Assembly: GCF_025200925.1 (NCBI RefSeq)
Contig: NZ_CP104174.1
Location: forward strand, 6,386,001-6,450,000
Source: Bradyrhizobium sp. CB1015
GTDB lineage: Bacteria > Pseudomonadota > Alphaproteobacteria > Rhizobiales > Xanthobacteraceae
Reading direction: 5' to 3'
DNA: 64,000 bases
Position numbers and translations under genes: made by a program. Every line of letters begins with the position of its first letter. The stretch's first letter is position 1. The notes beneath the pieces are model-generated. The model was not told the DNA's origin and searched no databases. It saw only the letters and a program-made list of their open reading frames with translations. Below, one piece after another: positions 26,752-33,973 of the stretch.

Positions 26752-27564
26752 CTATTTGTGCAACTGGGTGAGACCGGTCGGCGGGCCGTCGACGGCGGTC
26801 CAGCCGCCGTCGATGAACAGCGTGCTGCCGCTGACATAGCTCGCGGCATCCGAGGCGAGATAGGCGACGGCGGTTGCGACCTCGTCGGCGCTGCTCCAGC
26901 GGTTGAACACGGTGTGGCCGGCGTAGAGATTGTAGATGTCGGGGCGCTGCTTGAACGGGCCGGTCAGCGTGGTCTCGGCGATACTCGGTGCGATCGCGTT
27001 GACGCGCACGCCGGCATGGCCGACCTCGGAGGCAAAGCCCTTCACCAAGAGGCCGATCGCCGCCTTGGTCGAACCGTAGACGCCGAGGCCCGGCTCGATG
27101 GTCACCGCGCGCACAGAGGAGCAGGCGATGATACTGCCGCCCTTCTGCGCGACCATGATGCGGCCGAAGGCCTGGAAGAACCAGACCGTGCCCTTGACGT
27201 TGAGGTTGAGGACGCGGTCGAGGTCCTCCTCGGTGTAGTCGAGGATGGTCTTGCGGATGTTGAGCCCGGGTGTCGTCACGGCGATGTCGAGCCGCGGAAA
27301 CTTCTGCATCACGGTTTTCGCGAGTGAGTGGACGTCCGCGGCGCTCGCGGCATCGCAGCTAGCTGCTTCCGCCCAGCCGCCCTTGTCGCGAATGCCGGCG
27401 GCGGTCGCCTCCGCTGCGTCGAGCGCGCGATCGGCGCAGACGACGCGGGCCCCGAGATCCGCAAGCGCTTCGGCCGACGACTTGCCGATGCCGGATGCGG
27501 CACCGAGAACGAGCGCGGTTTTGCCGGTGAGATCGAAGAGCTTGCGATAGTCCGTCACTGACAA
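26752..27564 (-). CDS. Short-chain dehydrogenase/reductase
   Basis: This 270-residue classical SDR has the NAD(P) motif LVLGAASGIGKSSAEAL near residue 18. CADR follows the second strand, favouring NAD. The catalytic set is visible as Ser in ACSSVRAV (near 147) and the YGSTK motif Tyr-x3-Lys (near 160). The C-terminus ASYVSGSTLFIDGGWTAVDG is typical. The NNAG motif reads TTPGLN, a common variation. It is 16 bp from the TRAP large permease gene on the same strand, so it is probably the last gene of the TRAP operon and acts on the imported acid or hydroxyacid. Confidence 0.87.
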   Translation of the reverse strand: MSVTDYRKLFDLTGKTALVLGAASGIGKSSAEALADLGARVVCADRALDAAEATAAGIRDKGGWAEAASCDAASAADVHSLAKTVMQKFPRLDIAVTTPGLNIRKTILDYTEEDLDRVLNLNVKGTVWFFQAFGRIMVAQKGGSIIACSSVRAVTIEPGLGVYGSTKAAIGLLVKGFASEVGHAGVRVNAIAPSIAETTLTGPFKQRPDIYNLYAGHTVFNRWSSADEVATAVAYLASDAASYVSGSTLFIDGGWTAVDGPPTGLTQLHK

Positions 27565-27580
27565 TATCTCCCTGGTGCTG

Positions 27581-28873
27581 CTAGCCCTTGTAGCCCATCA
27601 AGAGACGCGGCAGCCACAGCGAGAATGCGGGGACGTAGGTCACGAACATCAGTGCTGCGATCAGCGCAGCATAGAACGGCAGGATGGTGCGCATCACCGC
27701 GCCGACCGAGATGCCGCCGATGGCGCAGCCCACGAATTGCGTCGTTCCGACCGGCGGCGTGTTGAGCCCGAGGGCACAATTGATCAGCATCAGCATGCCG
27801 AACTGCACCGGGTCCATGCCCGCCTTCATCGCGATCGGCAGGAAGATCGGGGTGCAGATCAGGATGGTCGCCGCCATGTCCATGAACGTGCCGAGCACGA
27901 ACAGGATGATGTTGATGAGCAGGAAGATCATCCAGGGCTGCGTCGACACCTTGCTCATCATCGCGCCGGCGAGATCCGCCACTTCATAGAGTCCCATCAG
28001 GTACTGGAACATGGTGGAGACGCCGATCAGCAGCAGCACCACTCCCGTCGTCTTCACCGCCTTGGCGGCGGCGCGCAGGAAGTTGCCCCAGGTCATGGTG
28101 CGGTAGATGAAGAAGGTCAGCAGGATGGTGTAGGTGACGGCGATGGCTGCCGATTCGGTTGCGGTGAAGACCCCGGACAGGATGCCCGCTAGGATGATGC
28201 CGACGATCAGAAGCCCCGGCAGCGCGGCCGCCAGCGAGCCGACGACCTCGGCCCAGCCGGGGAACTTGCCGGCCGGATAGCCGCGCTTCACCGCGACCGC
28301 GTAGGCGGCGACCAGCATGCAGATCATCAGCACCAGCGCCGGCAGGAGACCGGCGGCGATCAGCGCGCCGATCGAGACCTTGCCGCCGGCCGCCAGCGCA
28401 TAGATGATCATGTTGTGGCTGGTCGGCATCAAGGCGCCCACGAGCGAGGCGTGGGTGGTGACGTTGACGGCGTAATCGGTGTCGAAGCCTTCCTTCTTCA
28501 TCATCGGGATCATCACCGCGCCCATCGCCGACACGTCGGCCACGGGGGAGCCCGAGACGCCGCCGAACAGCGTGCAGGCGACCACGTTCGACATGCCGAG
28601 ACCGCCGCGGATGTGCCCGACGAGGTTCTTGGCGAGCTGCACGATCTTGTCGGCAACGCCGCCATGCAGCATCAGCTCACCGCTGAAGACGAAGAACGGA
28701 ATGGCGAGGAAGGAGAAGATGTTCATCCCCGACATCATCTGCTGGAAGATGACGGCGACCGGCAGGCCCTCGTAGAGGATGGTGCAGATCGCCGAAAGCC
28801 CGATCGCGAAGGCGACCGGCACGCCGAGGATCAGAAAGCCGAAGAAGGTGGCGCCGAGAATGATCAGTTCCAT
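27581..28873 (-). CDS. TRAP transporter large permease (DctM type)
   Basis: The 430-residue protein has about 12 hydrophobic helices and the DctM signatures: the N-terminal ELIILGATFFGFLILGVPVAFAIG, the FVFSGELMLHGGVADKIV segment, the GGVSGSPVADVSAMG loop and the C-terminal TPPVGTTQFVGCAIGG. It is the ion-driven transporter core that works with DctQ and DctP. Its start overlaps the DctQ stop by 10 bp, so translation is coupled. Substrate unknown; the adjacent cyclase and SDR suggest an aromatic-ring-derived or hydroxy acid. Confidence 0.92.
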   Translation of the reverse strand: MELIILGATFFGFLILGVPVAFAIGLSAICTILYEGLPVAVIFQQMMSGMNIFSFLAIPFFVFSGELMLHGGVADKIVQLAKNLVGHIRGGLGMSNVVACTLFGGVSGSPVADVSAMGAVMIPMMKKEGFDTDYAVNVTTHASLVGALMPTSHNMIIYALAAGGKVSIGALIAAGLLPALVLMICMLVAAYAVAVKRGYPAGKFPGWAEVVGSLAAALPGLLIVGIILAGILSGVFTATESAAIAVTYTILLTFFIYRTMTWGNFLRAAAKAVKTTGVVLLLIGVSTMFQYLMGLYEVADLAGAMMSKVSTQPWMIFLLINIILFVLGTFMDMAATILICTPIFLPIAMKAGMDPVQFGMLMLINCALGLNTPPVGTTQFVGCAIGGISVGAVMRTILPFYAALIAALMFVTYVPAFSLWLPRLLMGYKG

Positions 28874-29415
28874 GACGGGACGACCTCTTCGCCGCGCAGG
28901 AGAGCAATGATGTGCTCGATGGAAAATGAGACGATCAGGATGCCGGAGGCGATCAGCGGCACATAGCGGATCACCTCGGGCAGACCGAGATTGGGGATCT
29001 TCACGGTGCCGACCGACGCGCCCAGGATCCAGCCGTTATAGGCCATGGCGAGGCCGAACACGGCGACCAGAACGTGGATCACGATCTCGATCTTCTCCCG
29101 CACGTGATGCGAGAGCATGACCAGCAGGCTGTCCATGCCGATATGCCCGGCATCGCGTACGCCGACGGCGGCGCCGATCAGCGTGACGTAGAGGATCAGG
29201 ACTAGCGCCAGATTCTCCGTCCAGGTCGGGCTGGAGTTGAGCACGTAACGTCCGAACACCTGGTAGAAGACGATGGCGACGATGACGAGCAGCCCGGTCA
29301 CCGACAGGTACATGCCAAGGCGGGCGACGGGGGCATTGATCCGCGACAGCAAGCCCGTGGATGGGCGTGCCGCTACGGCCCCCGGCTCGTGACTTGCGAC
29401 GTGTGGGTCTGTCAT
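28864..29415 (-). CDS. TRAP transporter small permease (DctQ type)
   Basis: The 183-residue protein has four hydrophobic segments: LGMYLSVTGLLVIVAIVFYQ, LALVLILYVTLIGAAVGV, VIHVLVAVFGLAMAYNG and VPLIASGILIVSFSI. It has the DctQ motif TWTENLALVLILYVTLIGA, quoted here by its core TWTENLA. The pattern fits the family. It lies 65 bp downstream of the binding-protein gene, across a GC-rich hairpin, and overlaps dctM by 10 bp. Confidence 0.9.
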   Translation of the reverse strand: MTDPHVASHEPGAVAARPSTGLLSRINAPVARLGMYLSVTGLLVIVAIVFYQVFGRYVLNSSPTWTENLALVLILYVTLIGAAVGVRDAGHIGMDSLLVMLSHHVREKIEIVIHVLVAVFGLAMAYNGWILGASVGTVKIPNLGLPEVIRYVPLIASGILIVSFSIEHIIALLRGEEVVPSWN

Positions 29416-29431
29416 CCCGCGCCTCCTTACG

Positions 29432-29465
29432 GGGTCCAGTGCCGCCTTGCGGCGACGCCGGACCC
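29432..29465 (-). promoter_or_regulatory. Hairpin between TRAP binding-protein and permease genes
   Basis: Two nested inverted repeats fold the gap: GGGTCC at 29432-29437 with GGACCC at 29460-29465, and inner GCCGC-CTT-GCGGC at 29441-29453. A stem of this sort after the periplasmic-protein gene commonly protects that part of the mRNA from decay or partly terminates, raising binding protein over permease. There is no T-run, so full termination is unlikely. Confidence 0.55.
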
Positions 29466-29480
29466 GGTCCCCGAATTGTC

Positions 29481-30452
29481 TTACTTCGTGTCCTGGATGC
29501 GCTTGACGAGGCTCTGCAGCTTCTCGTCACCGGCGAACTTCTGGTAGACCGGCTTCATCGCATCGACGAACTCCGCCTTGTTGCCGATCGTGATCACCTG
29601 AACCCCGGCGGCCTCGACGGTCTTGCGGGCGGCCTGCTCGCGCGCGTCCCAGAGCTTGCGCATGACGGGCACCGATTCCTTGGCTGCCTTGCGGACCATC
29701 GCCTGGTCCTCCTTGCTCAGCGTGTCCCAGACCTTTTTCGAGATCACGAGAACTTCGGGCGCCAGGGAGTGCTCGGTGATGTTGTAGAACTTGGCGGCCT
29801 CGAAGTGACGGGAGGATTCGTAGGACGGCCAGTTGTTCTCGGCAGCGTCCACGAGGCCGGTCTTGAGCGCGGTGTAGACCTCGCCATAGGGCATCGGCGT
29901 CGGGTTGGCCCCCAAGCTCTGGATCATGCCAACCCACAGGTCGGATTGCTGGACGCGGATCTTCAGGCCCTTCAGATCGGCAAGCGATTTGACCGGTGCC
30001 TTGACGGTGTAGATCGAGCGCGCGCCGCTGTCGTAATAGGCAAGGCCGACCAGGCCCGCGGGCTCCATGGCTGCCAGGATCTCATCGCCGATCGGACCGT
30101 CGAGGACGGTGCGCATGTGCTGCGTATCCCGGAAGACGAAGGGCAGGCACAAGGCGATGGTCTCGGGCACGAAATTGTTCAGCGGCGATGCGTTGATCCG
30201 CATCATGTCGAGCGCGCCGATCTTGAGTTGCTCGATCGTGTCCTTCTCCGAGCCCAGGGCGCCGTTCGGAAACACCTTCACGCCGAGCTTGCCGCCGCTT
30301 GCCGCCGCGAGCTGCTGGCCCATGAACTTGACCGCCTCGACGGTCGGATAATCGGCGGGGTGAACGTCGGCGGAGCGGAAATCGCGTGCGGTGGCCAGGG
30401 GTGCTGAGACCGCCAGTGCAACGGCTGTGATGATACCGGTGAGCGTCTTCAT
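29481..30452 (-). CDS. TRAP transporter periplasmic binding protein (DctP type)
   Basis: A 22-residue signal peptide (MKTLTGIITAVALAVSAPLA) precedes a DctP-family receptor with FRSADVHPADYPTVEAVKFM, the Q-KIGALDMMR segment, and IRVQQSDLWVGMIQSLGANPTPMPYGEVYTAL, which includes the conserved arginine that pairs with carboxylate ligands (in KIRVQ). It is the first gene of the leftward operon dctP-dctQ-dctM-SDR. A perfect 31-bp palindrome lies 148 bp upstream, between this operon and the divergent cyclase. The ligand is probably an organic anion; its identity is not visible. Confidence 0.92.
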   Translation of the reverse strand: MKTLTGIITAVALAVSAPLATARDFRSADVHPADYPTVEAVKFMGQQLAAASGGKLGVKVFPNGALGSEKDTIEQLKIGALDMMRINASPLNNFVPETIALCLPFVFRDTQHMRTVLDGPIGDEILAAMEPAGLVGLAYYDSGARSIYTVKAPVKSLADLKGLKIRVQQSDLWVGMIQSLGANPTPMPYGEVYTALKTGLVDAAENNWPSYESSRHFEAAKFYNITEHSLAPEVLVISKKVWDTLSKEDQAMVRKAAKESVPVMRKLWDAREQAARKTVEAAGVQVITIGNKAEFVDAMKPVYQKFAGDEKLQSLVKRIQDTK

Positions 30453-30599
30453 TTGGGCTTTCCTCCTGGGTTGATGAATTAATTATATCGTTGTCGGCCC
30501 GGCTGCAGGCCGCCTTGGGTCGCTCCGCTTCAAGTGTGAAGTCAAGCGCCAATGTCGTCCCTAGGGCGGGCGGCATTTTCTGTCCAAGCCAAATCCGGC

Positions 30600-30630
30600 A
30601 TCGATCGATGCAAGACTTGCATCGATCGAT
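30600..30630. promoter_or_regulatory. Perfect 31-bp palindrome in the dctP/cyclase divergent promoter
   Basis: Two perfect 15-bp arms (ATCGATCGATGCAAG at 30600-30614 and its complement at 30616-30630) flank a single A at 30615. It is centred between the leftward TRAP operon (start 30452) and the rightward cyclase gene (start 30757). The size and symmetry fit an operator for a dimeric or tetrameric regulator. The rest of the 304-bp gap contains no gene. Confidence 0.7.
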
Positions 30631-30756
30631 TTCTGGCGCAATTCGCACTATGGTGGGTATGGCGGGCTGGCTCGACGTCGCTGGCCCGTGACTTGACGCC
30701 TCCAATCGAGGCCCCTCAAGATGTCCCGAACACTGCACCGTCTCGAGGGAAAGCCC

Positions 30757-31533
30757 ATGCCGCGGAAGCTGGTCGATATCTCGGTCCCGCTCGGAAACGA
30801 CGTGACCGCCGATCCGCCGGGCAATCACCCGACGATCCAGTATATCGACCACCAACAGGGCCTGCCGCGCATGCTGCAGTTCTTCGACGGCCTCAAGGCG
30901 GAAGACCTTCCGGATGGCCAGGGCTGGGCGGTCGAGCAGGTGTCGCTATCCACCCACAACGGTACCCATCTCGATGCGCCCTGGCACTTCCATCCGACCA
31001 TGAACCGGGGCGAGCGGTCATGGACCATAGACGAGGTGCCGCTGGAATGGTGCTTCCAGCCCGGCGTGAAGCTCGACTTCCGGCACCTGCCCGACGGCTA
31101 CGTGGCGAGTGCCGAGGATGTCGAGAAGGAGCTGCAGCGCATCGGGCACAGGCTATCGCCGCTGGAGATCGTCGTCGTCAACACCAGCGCCGGCGCTAAA
31201 TTCGGCAAGGCCGACTACGTCAATTCCGGCTGCGGCATGGGCTATGAGGCCACCATGTACCTGCTCGAGCGCGGCGTGCGGCTGACCGGCACCGACGGCT
31301 GGAGCTGGGATGCGCCTTTCGTCTACACCGCGAAGAAATATGCCGAAACGAAAGATGCCGGCCTGATCTGGGAGGGCCACAAGGCGGGGCGGCATATCGG
31401 CTATTGCCATCTCGAGAAGCTGCACAACCTCGACCAGCTGCCTTCGACCGGATTCACGATCTCGTGCTTTCCGGTGAAGATCGAGCGGGCGTCCGCAGGC
31501 TGGACCCGCGCGGTCGCCATCATCGACAATTAG
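30757..31533 (+). CDS. Cyclase/kynurenine-formamidase-like metal-dependent hydrolase
   Basis: The 258-residue protein has the family's HxGTHxDxPxHF metal site as THNGTHLDAPWHF (near residues 70-82), plus LVDISVPLG at the N-terminus and a conserved late GHKAGRHIGYCHLEKL segment. These proteins hydrolyse amide or ester bonds in cyclic or N-formyl compounds. I chose ATG 30757 because CGAGGGAAAG precedes it; an ATG at 30721 has no site. It is divergent from the TRAP operon and shares a promoter region containing the 31-bp palindrome, so it probably acts on the substrate that the TRAP transporter imports. The substrate is not predicted. Confidence 0.85.
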   Translation: MPRKLVDISVPLGNDVTADPPGNHPTIQYIDHQQGLPRMLQFFDGLKAEDLPDGQGWAVEQVSLSTHNGTHLDAPWHFHPTMNRGERSWTIDEVPLEWCFQPGVKLDFRHLPDGYVASAEDVEKELQRIGHRLSPLEIVVVNTSAGAKFGKADYVNSGCGMGYEATMYLLERGVRLTGTDGWSWDAPFVYTAKKYAETKDAGLIWEGHKAGRHIGYCHLEKLHNLDQLPSTGFTISCFPVKIERASAGWTRAVAIIDN

Positions 31534-31543
31534 GCCCGAGGCG

Positions 31544-32272
31544 TCACTCGCCGTCGAGGCCGCTCTCGGCAAGCTCGCGCAGCGCGTCGGTATCCAGGAC
31601 GACGATGGCGCCGTGCTCGAGGCGAACCCAGTTGCGGCCGGCCCAGGCGCGCAATTGCTTGTTGATGCTCTCGCGCGTCATCCCGACCATCTCGCTGATC
31701 TCCTGCTGCGTGATGGCGAGCGTGCCGCTGCCGGAATCGAGCTTGCGTTCTTCGGTGAGACCGAGCAGCGCGCTGGCAAGCCGGCCCGGCAGATTTTGCA
31801 GGATCACCTGCTCGACCTGCTGACTGGTCCAGCGCAGACGCGCGCACAGCAGCTCGATGAATTTCATTGCCAGCGCCGGCTGGCTCTTCACGAATGGCAG
31901 GAAGTCCCGGCGATCGATGACGTAGAGTTCGCAGTTGGTGTTGGCGGTCGCATCCGCTGACCTGGGCGCGCCGTCGAGCACGGCGATCTCGCCAAAGATT
32001 TCTCCCGGGCCGATCAGATTGAGGATGGCATTCCGTCCGTCAGGCGATGAGGAGGAAATCTTGACCGTCCCCGCGATCACCGCGAAGAGATTGTTGCCGG
32101 GATCGCCCTTGGCGGCGATCGTCGCGCCACGCTTGACGGTGGTGTGCTTGGCGTAGCGGCAGAGTTGATCGAGCGCTTCCGGCTCCAGATCCGCGAAGAT
32201 CGGGTGCTTGCGCAGGACCGATAGTTTGTTGCCCGTCTGTTGTCGGGGATCGCCGGTCTTGTCCTGAGGCAC
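31544..32272 (-). CDS. Crp/Fnr-family transcriptional regulator without FNR cysteines
   Basis: The 242-residue protein has a cyclic-nucleotide-binding-like beta-roll (residues ~25-130; VKRGATIAAKGDPGNNLFAVIAG and GEIFGEIAVLDGAPRSADATA, quoted by core GEIAVLDGAPRSA) and a C-terminal Crp helix-turn-helix (ITQQEISEMVGMTRESINKQL). GEIAVLDGxxRSAxA matches the cAMP-pocket signature, so it may respond to a cyclic nucleotide. The N-terminal cysteines of FNR are absent. The recognition helix (RESINKQL) differs from the FNR-like partner. It is convergent with the cyclase gene. Confidence 0.88.
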   Translation of the reverse strand: MPQDKTGDPRQQTGNKLSVLRKHPIFADLEPEALDQLCRYAKHTTVKRGATIAAKGDPGNNLFAVIAGTVKISSSSPDGRNAILNLIGPGEIFGEIAVLDGAPRSADATANTNCELYVIDRRDFLPFVKSQPALAMKFIELLCARLRWTSQQVEQVILQNLPGRLASALLGLTEERKLDSGSGTLAITQQEISEMVGMTRESINKQLRAWAGRNWVRLEHGAIVVLDTDALRELAESGLDGE

Positions 32273-32288
32273 GCCGCGGGGCTCCTAA

Positions 32289-32415
32289 GACTACGAGGCA
32301 CTGAGTTCCTGCGTAGTCAACGTTACCAGGCATTTCAACCGGAAAGCACGCGCGCGATTTGAGGCAAATGCCACGAAAAGGCCGGTAACGTCGGAAGTCA
32401 GCAGCCGAAGGCTGC
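32289..32415. other. Densely structured intergenic RNA-like segment
   Basis: Between the Crp gene (start 32272) and the small ORF, nested inverted repeats occur: GACTACG (32289-32295) with CGTAGTC (32312-32318); GTTACC (32322-32327) with GGTAAC (32384-32389); GGCATTT (32329-32335) with AAATGCC (32366-32372); and a tight hairpin GCAGCC-GAA-GGCTGC (32401-32415). This may be the leader of the Crp-family gene, the 3' end of the upstream small ORF transcript, or a small RNA. I cannot decide from sequence alone. Confidence 0.4.
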
Positions 32416-32543
32416 GGCGATGCGTCTCCGTCGACGCAGAGTTGCGGATTACGCAAGCCGCGATTGCGTCGAGGCGCGCTAGCGCCCGCCTGGGCGAGCA
32501 TCGGCCCTGGCGCTTTGGACTCGGAACTAGACCTGAAGAAGCT

Positions 32544-32666
32544 TCAGTGCTCCGGATCAAGCCGGCCCGCGCTGGTTTGCCGATCAGCCCAAGCCAGGAC
32601 TGCGGCGAACACGACAAAGATCGCGACCACGATAACGGTCACCAGCAACGCGTCAGCAGGCATCAT
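32544..32666 (-). CDS. 40-residue single-pass membrane protein with an FNR box (unannotated small ORF)
   Basis: The minus strand encodes MMPADALLVTVIVVAIFVVF and continues AAVLAWADRQTSAGRLDPEH before TGA at 32544-32546. A 20-residue hydrophobic helix spans residues ~7-26, followed by a short charged tail. A strong ribosome-binding site GGGAGGGG precedes ATG 32666 (a second ATG at 32663 is possible). The FNR-type box TTGATCGGGATCAA is centred 59 bp upstream of the start. Placing that centre at -41.5 puts the transcript start near 32684, leaving an 18-nt leader, with AAATAATG as a candidate -10. It lies next to the FNR-type regulator. No family is recognised. Similar tiny hydrophobic proteins accompany oxidases or transporters; its role here is unknown. 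Confidence 0.78.
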   Translation of the reverse strand: MMPADALLVTVIVVAIFVVFAAVLAWADRQTSAGRLDPEH

Positions 32667-32718
32667 CCCCTCCCGGATTTGTCTCCGGCATTATTTTGCG
32701 GGGAATGGGCCGCCGTCA

Positions 32719-32732
32719 TTGATCGGGATCAA
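32719..32732 (-). promoter_or_regulatory. FNR/FixK-type box upstream of the small membrane protein
   Basis: TTGATCGGGATCAA fits the consensus TTGAT-N4-ATCAA exactly. It lies 53 bp upstream of the start of the 40-residue protein, a distance compatible with a class II activated promoter. It is just downstream of the FNR-type gene, which ends at 32758. Confidence 0.75.
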
Positions 32733-32757
32733 ATTGCCGAGAGCGTCGCGGAGATGG

Positions 32758-33471
32758 TCAGGCTGCGGCCATGGCCTCGACGCGGGCCCGATCGAGCAGG
32801 CTGATGCCGCCGTGAATGATCTCGATCACGCCGAGACGCTCCAGCTTGGTGAAGGTGCGGCTGACGGTCTCGATGGTCAGGCCGAGATAATCGGCAATGT
32901 CCTGGCGGCTCATCGGAAGCGCGACCATGTCGGACGGACCCTTGAGCGCGACCAGCCGCTCACGCCAGCCGAGCAGAAAGGTCGCGACCTTCTCGTCGGC
33001 CGAGCGGCGGCCGAGCAGGACCATATGGTCGCGAGCCTGGCTCAACTCGCGAATGGCCAGCTCGTTGATGCGCCGGAGCAATTGCGGCCGGTCTTCGATG
33101 AAACGGCCGAAAGGCCCTTTTGGGAATTGGCACACGTTCACCACGCCGATCGCGTCGGCCGAAAAATTGTGCCGGCCGGACAGATTCATCCCCAGGAAAT
33201 CACCTGGCAAGGCAAAGCCGACGATTTGCCGCCGGCCGTCGGGCAGCAGCTTGTACAGCCGCATCACGCCTTCGAGGACGTTGTAGAACGAGGTCGTGAT
33301 GTCCTCCTCGGAAAACACGGTCTCGCCCGGATCAAAATGGACGCGGCGGCCGAGATGCTCGAACTCCCGGAGTTCGGCTGCATCGAGCGACGAGCAGACC
33401 GCCGCTCCGCGCACGGCACAATCGTCGCAAAAATGCCCGTTCAGCTCACTCGTGACCACGGAAGGCTTCAT
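32758..33471 (-). CDS. FNR-type oxygen-responsive regulator (FnrN/FixK1/AadR group)
   Basis: The protein of 237 residues has three N-terminal cysteines C15-x2-C18-x7-C26 (FCDDCAVRGAAVC) and a fourth at C114 (VVNVCQF), the pattern that binds an oxygen-labile [4Fe-4S] cluster in FNR. The beta-roll follows (FDPGETVFSEEDITTSFYNVLEG), then the helix-turn-helix MSRQDIADYLGLTIETVSRTF, with E, S and R at the positions that contact TTGAT. I chose ATG 33471 over 33522 because the extra 17 residues are not family-like. Boxes TTGAN-N4-NTCAA occur at seven places in the next 15 kb, including in front of this gene (33555-33568), so autoregulation is plausible. Confidence 0.93.
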   Translation of the reverse strand: MKPSVVTSELNGHFCDDCAVRGAAVCSSLDAAELREFEHLGRRVHFDPGETVFSEEDITTSFYNVLEGVMRLYKLLPDGRRQIVGFALPGDFLGMNLSGRHNFSADAIGVVNVCQFPKGPFGRFIEDRPQLLRRINELAIRELSQARDHMVLLGRRSADEKVATFLLGWRERLVALKGPSDMVALPMSRQDIADYLGLTIETVSRTFTKLERLGVIEIIHGGISLLDRARVEAMAAA

Positions 33472-33554
33472 CCATCGCTCCAGCCCAGCGCGGCTGATCC
33501 CAGCAGGCTGAGTCCACCACACCTTGGTATTTTACTGCATTGTTACAAAGCCAC

Positions 33555-33568
33555 TTGACCCAGATCAA
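33555..33568. promoter_or_regulatory. FNR/FixK-type box between fnr-type gene and cytochrome c gene
   Basis: TTGACCCAGATCAA matches TTGAY-N4-ATCAA. With the centre at -41.5, the predicted transcript start for the cytochrome gene is about 33603, 29 nt before ATG 33632. On the other strand the start would be about 33520, 49 nt before ATG 33471. Confidence 0.7.
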
Positions 33569-33631
33569 TTATGGTCGGGATAGCCGCCCTACTCTGATAG
33601 CTTAGTAGCCGTGAGCATTGGCTTAGGCTGG

Positions 33632-33967
33632 ATGAGACTGCCTTCCATGCTGCAATTGCTGCTACGCCAGACCCTGATCGCGGCTTTCCTGGCCACCCCG
33701 GCGCTCGCCGACTCCAAGGCCTCTCTGCGCGGAAAGGCCTATGCCAAGGCGAATTGCTCGCGCTGTCATGCCATCGACCGGCGCTCGAAGAGCTCTCTTG
33801 AGGGCGCTCCGCCGTTCCGCACCCTGCACAAGCGCTACCCGGTCGAGACGCTAGGGGAGGCCCTGGCCGAGGGCATCAATACCGGCCATGCCGACATGCC
33901 TGCCTTCGAGCTCAATCCGGAACAGATCCACGATCTGCTGTCGTATCTGAAGACGCTGGAACGATAG
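33632..33967 (+). CDS. Small periplasmic class I cytochrome c
   Basis: Residues 1-26 form a signal peptide (MRLPSMLQLLLRQTLIAAFL ... TPALA). The single haem-binding site is CSRCH near residue 41, and the distal Met is in HADMPAFELNPEQIHDLLSYLK. The mature protein is about 85 residues, a small monohaem c-type. I chose ATG 33632 over GTG 33611, since a transcript start predicted from the FNR box would leave too little leader for the latter. It may donate electrons to a terminal oxidase or a reductase in microaerobic growth. The adjacent FNR box supports oxygen regulation. No oxidase is encoded nearby. Confidence 0.87.
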   Translation: MRLPSMLQLLLRQTLIAAFLATPALADSKASLRGKAYAKANCSRCHAIDRRSKSSLEGAPPFRTLHKRYPVETLGEALAEGINTGHADMPAFELNPEQIHDLLSYLKTLER

Positions 33968-33973
33968 CCACCG

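Noticed and set aside
32464..33558. Plus-strand frame across the FNR-type gene
   Set aside because: The FNR-type regulator on the other strand explains the region; the frame includes the intergenic box and has no motif.
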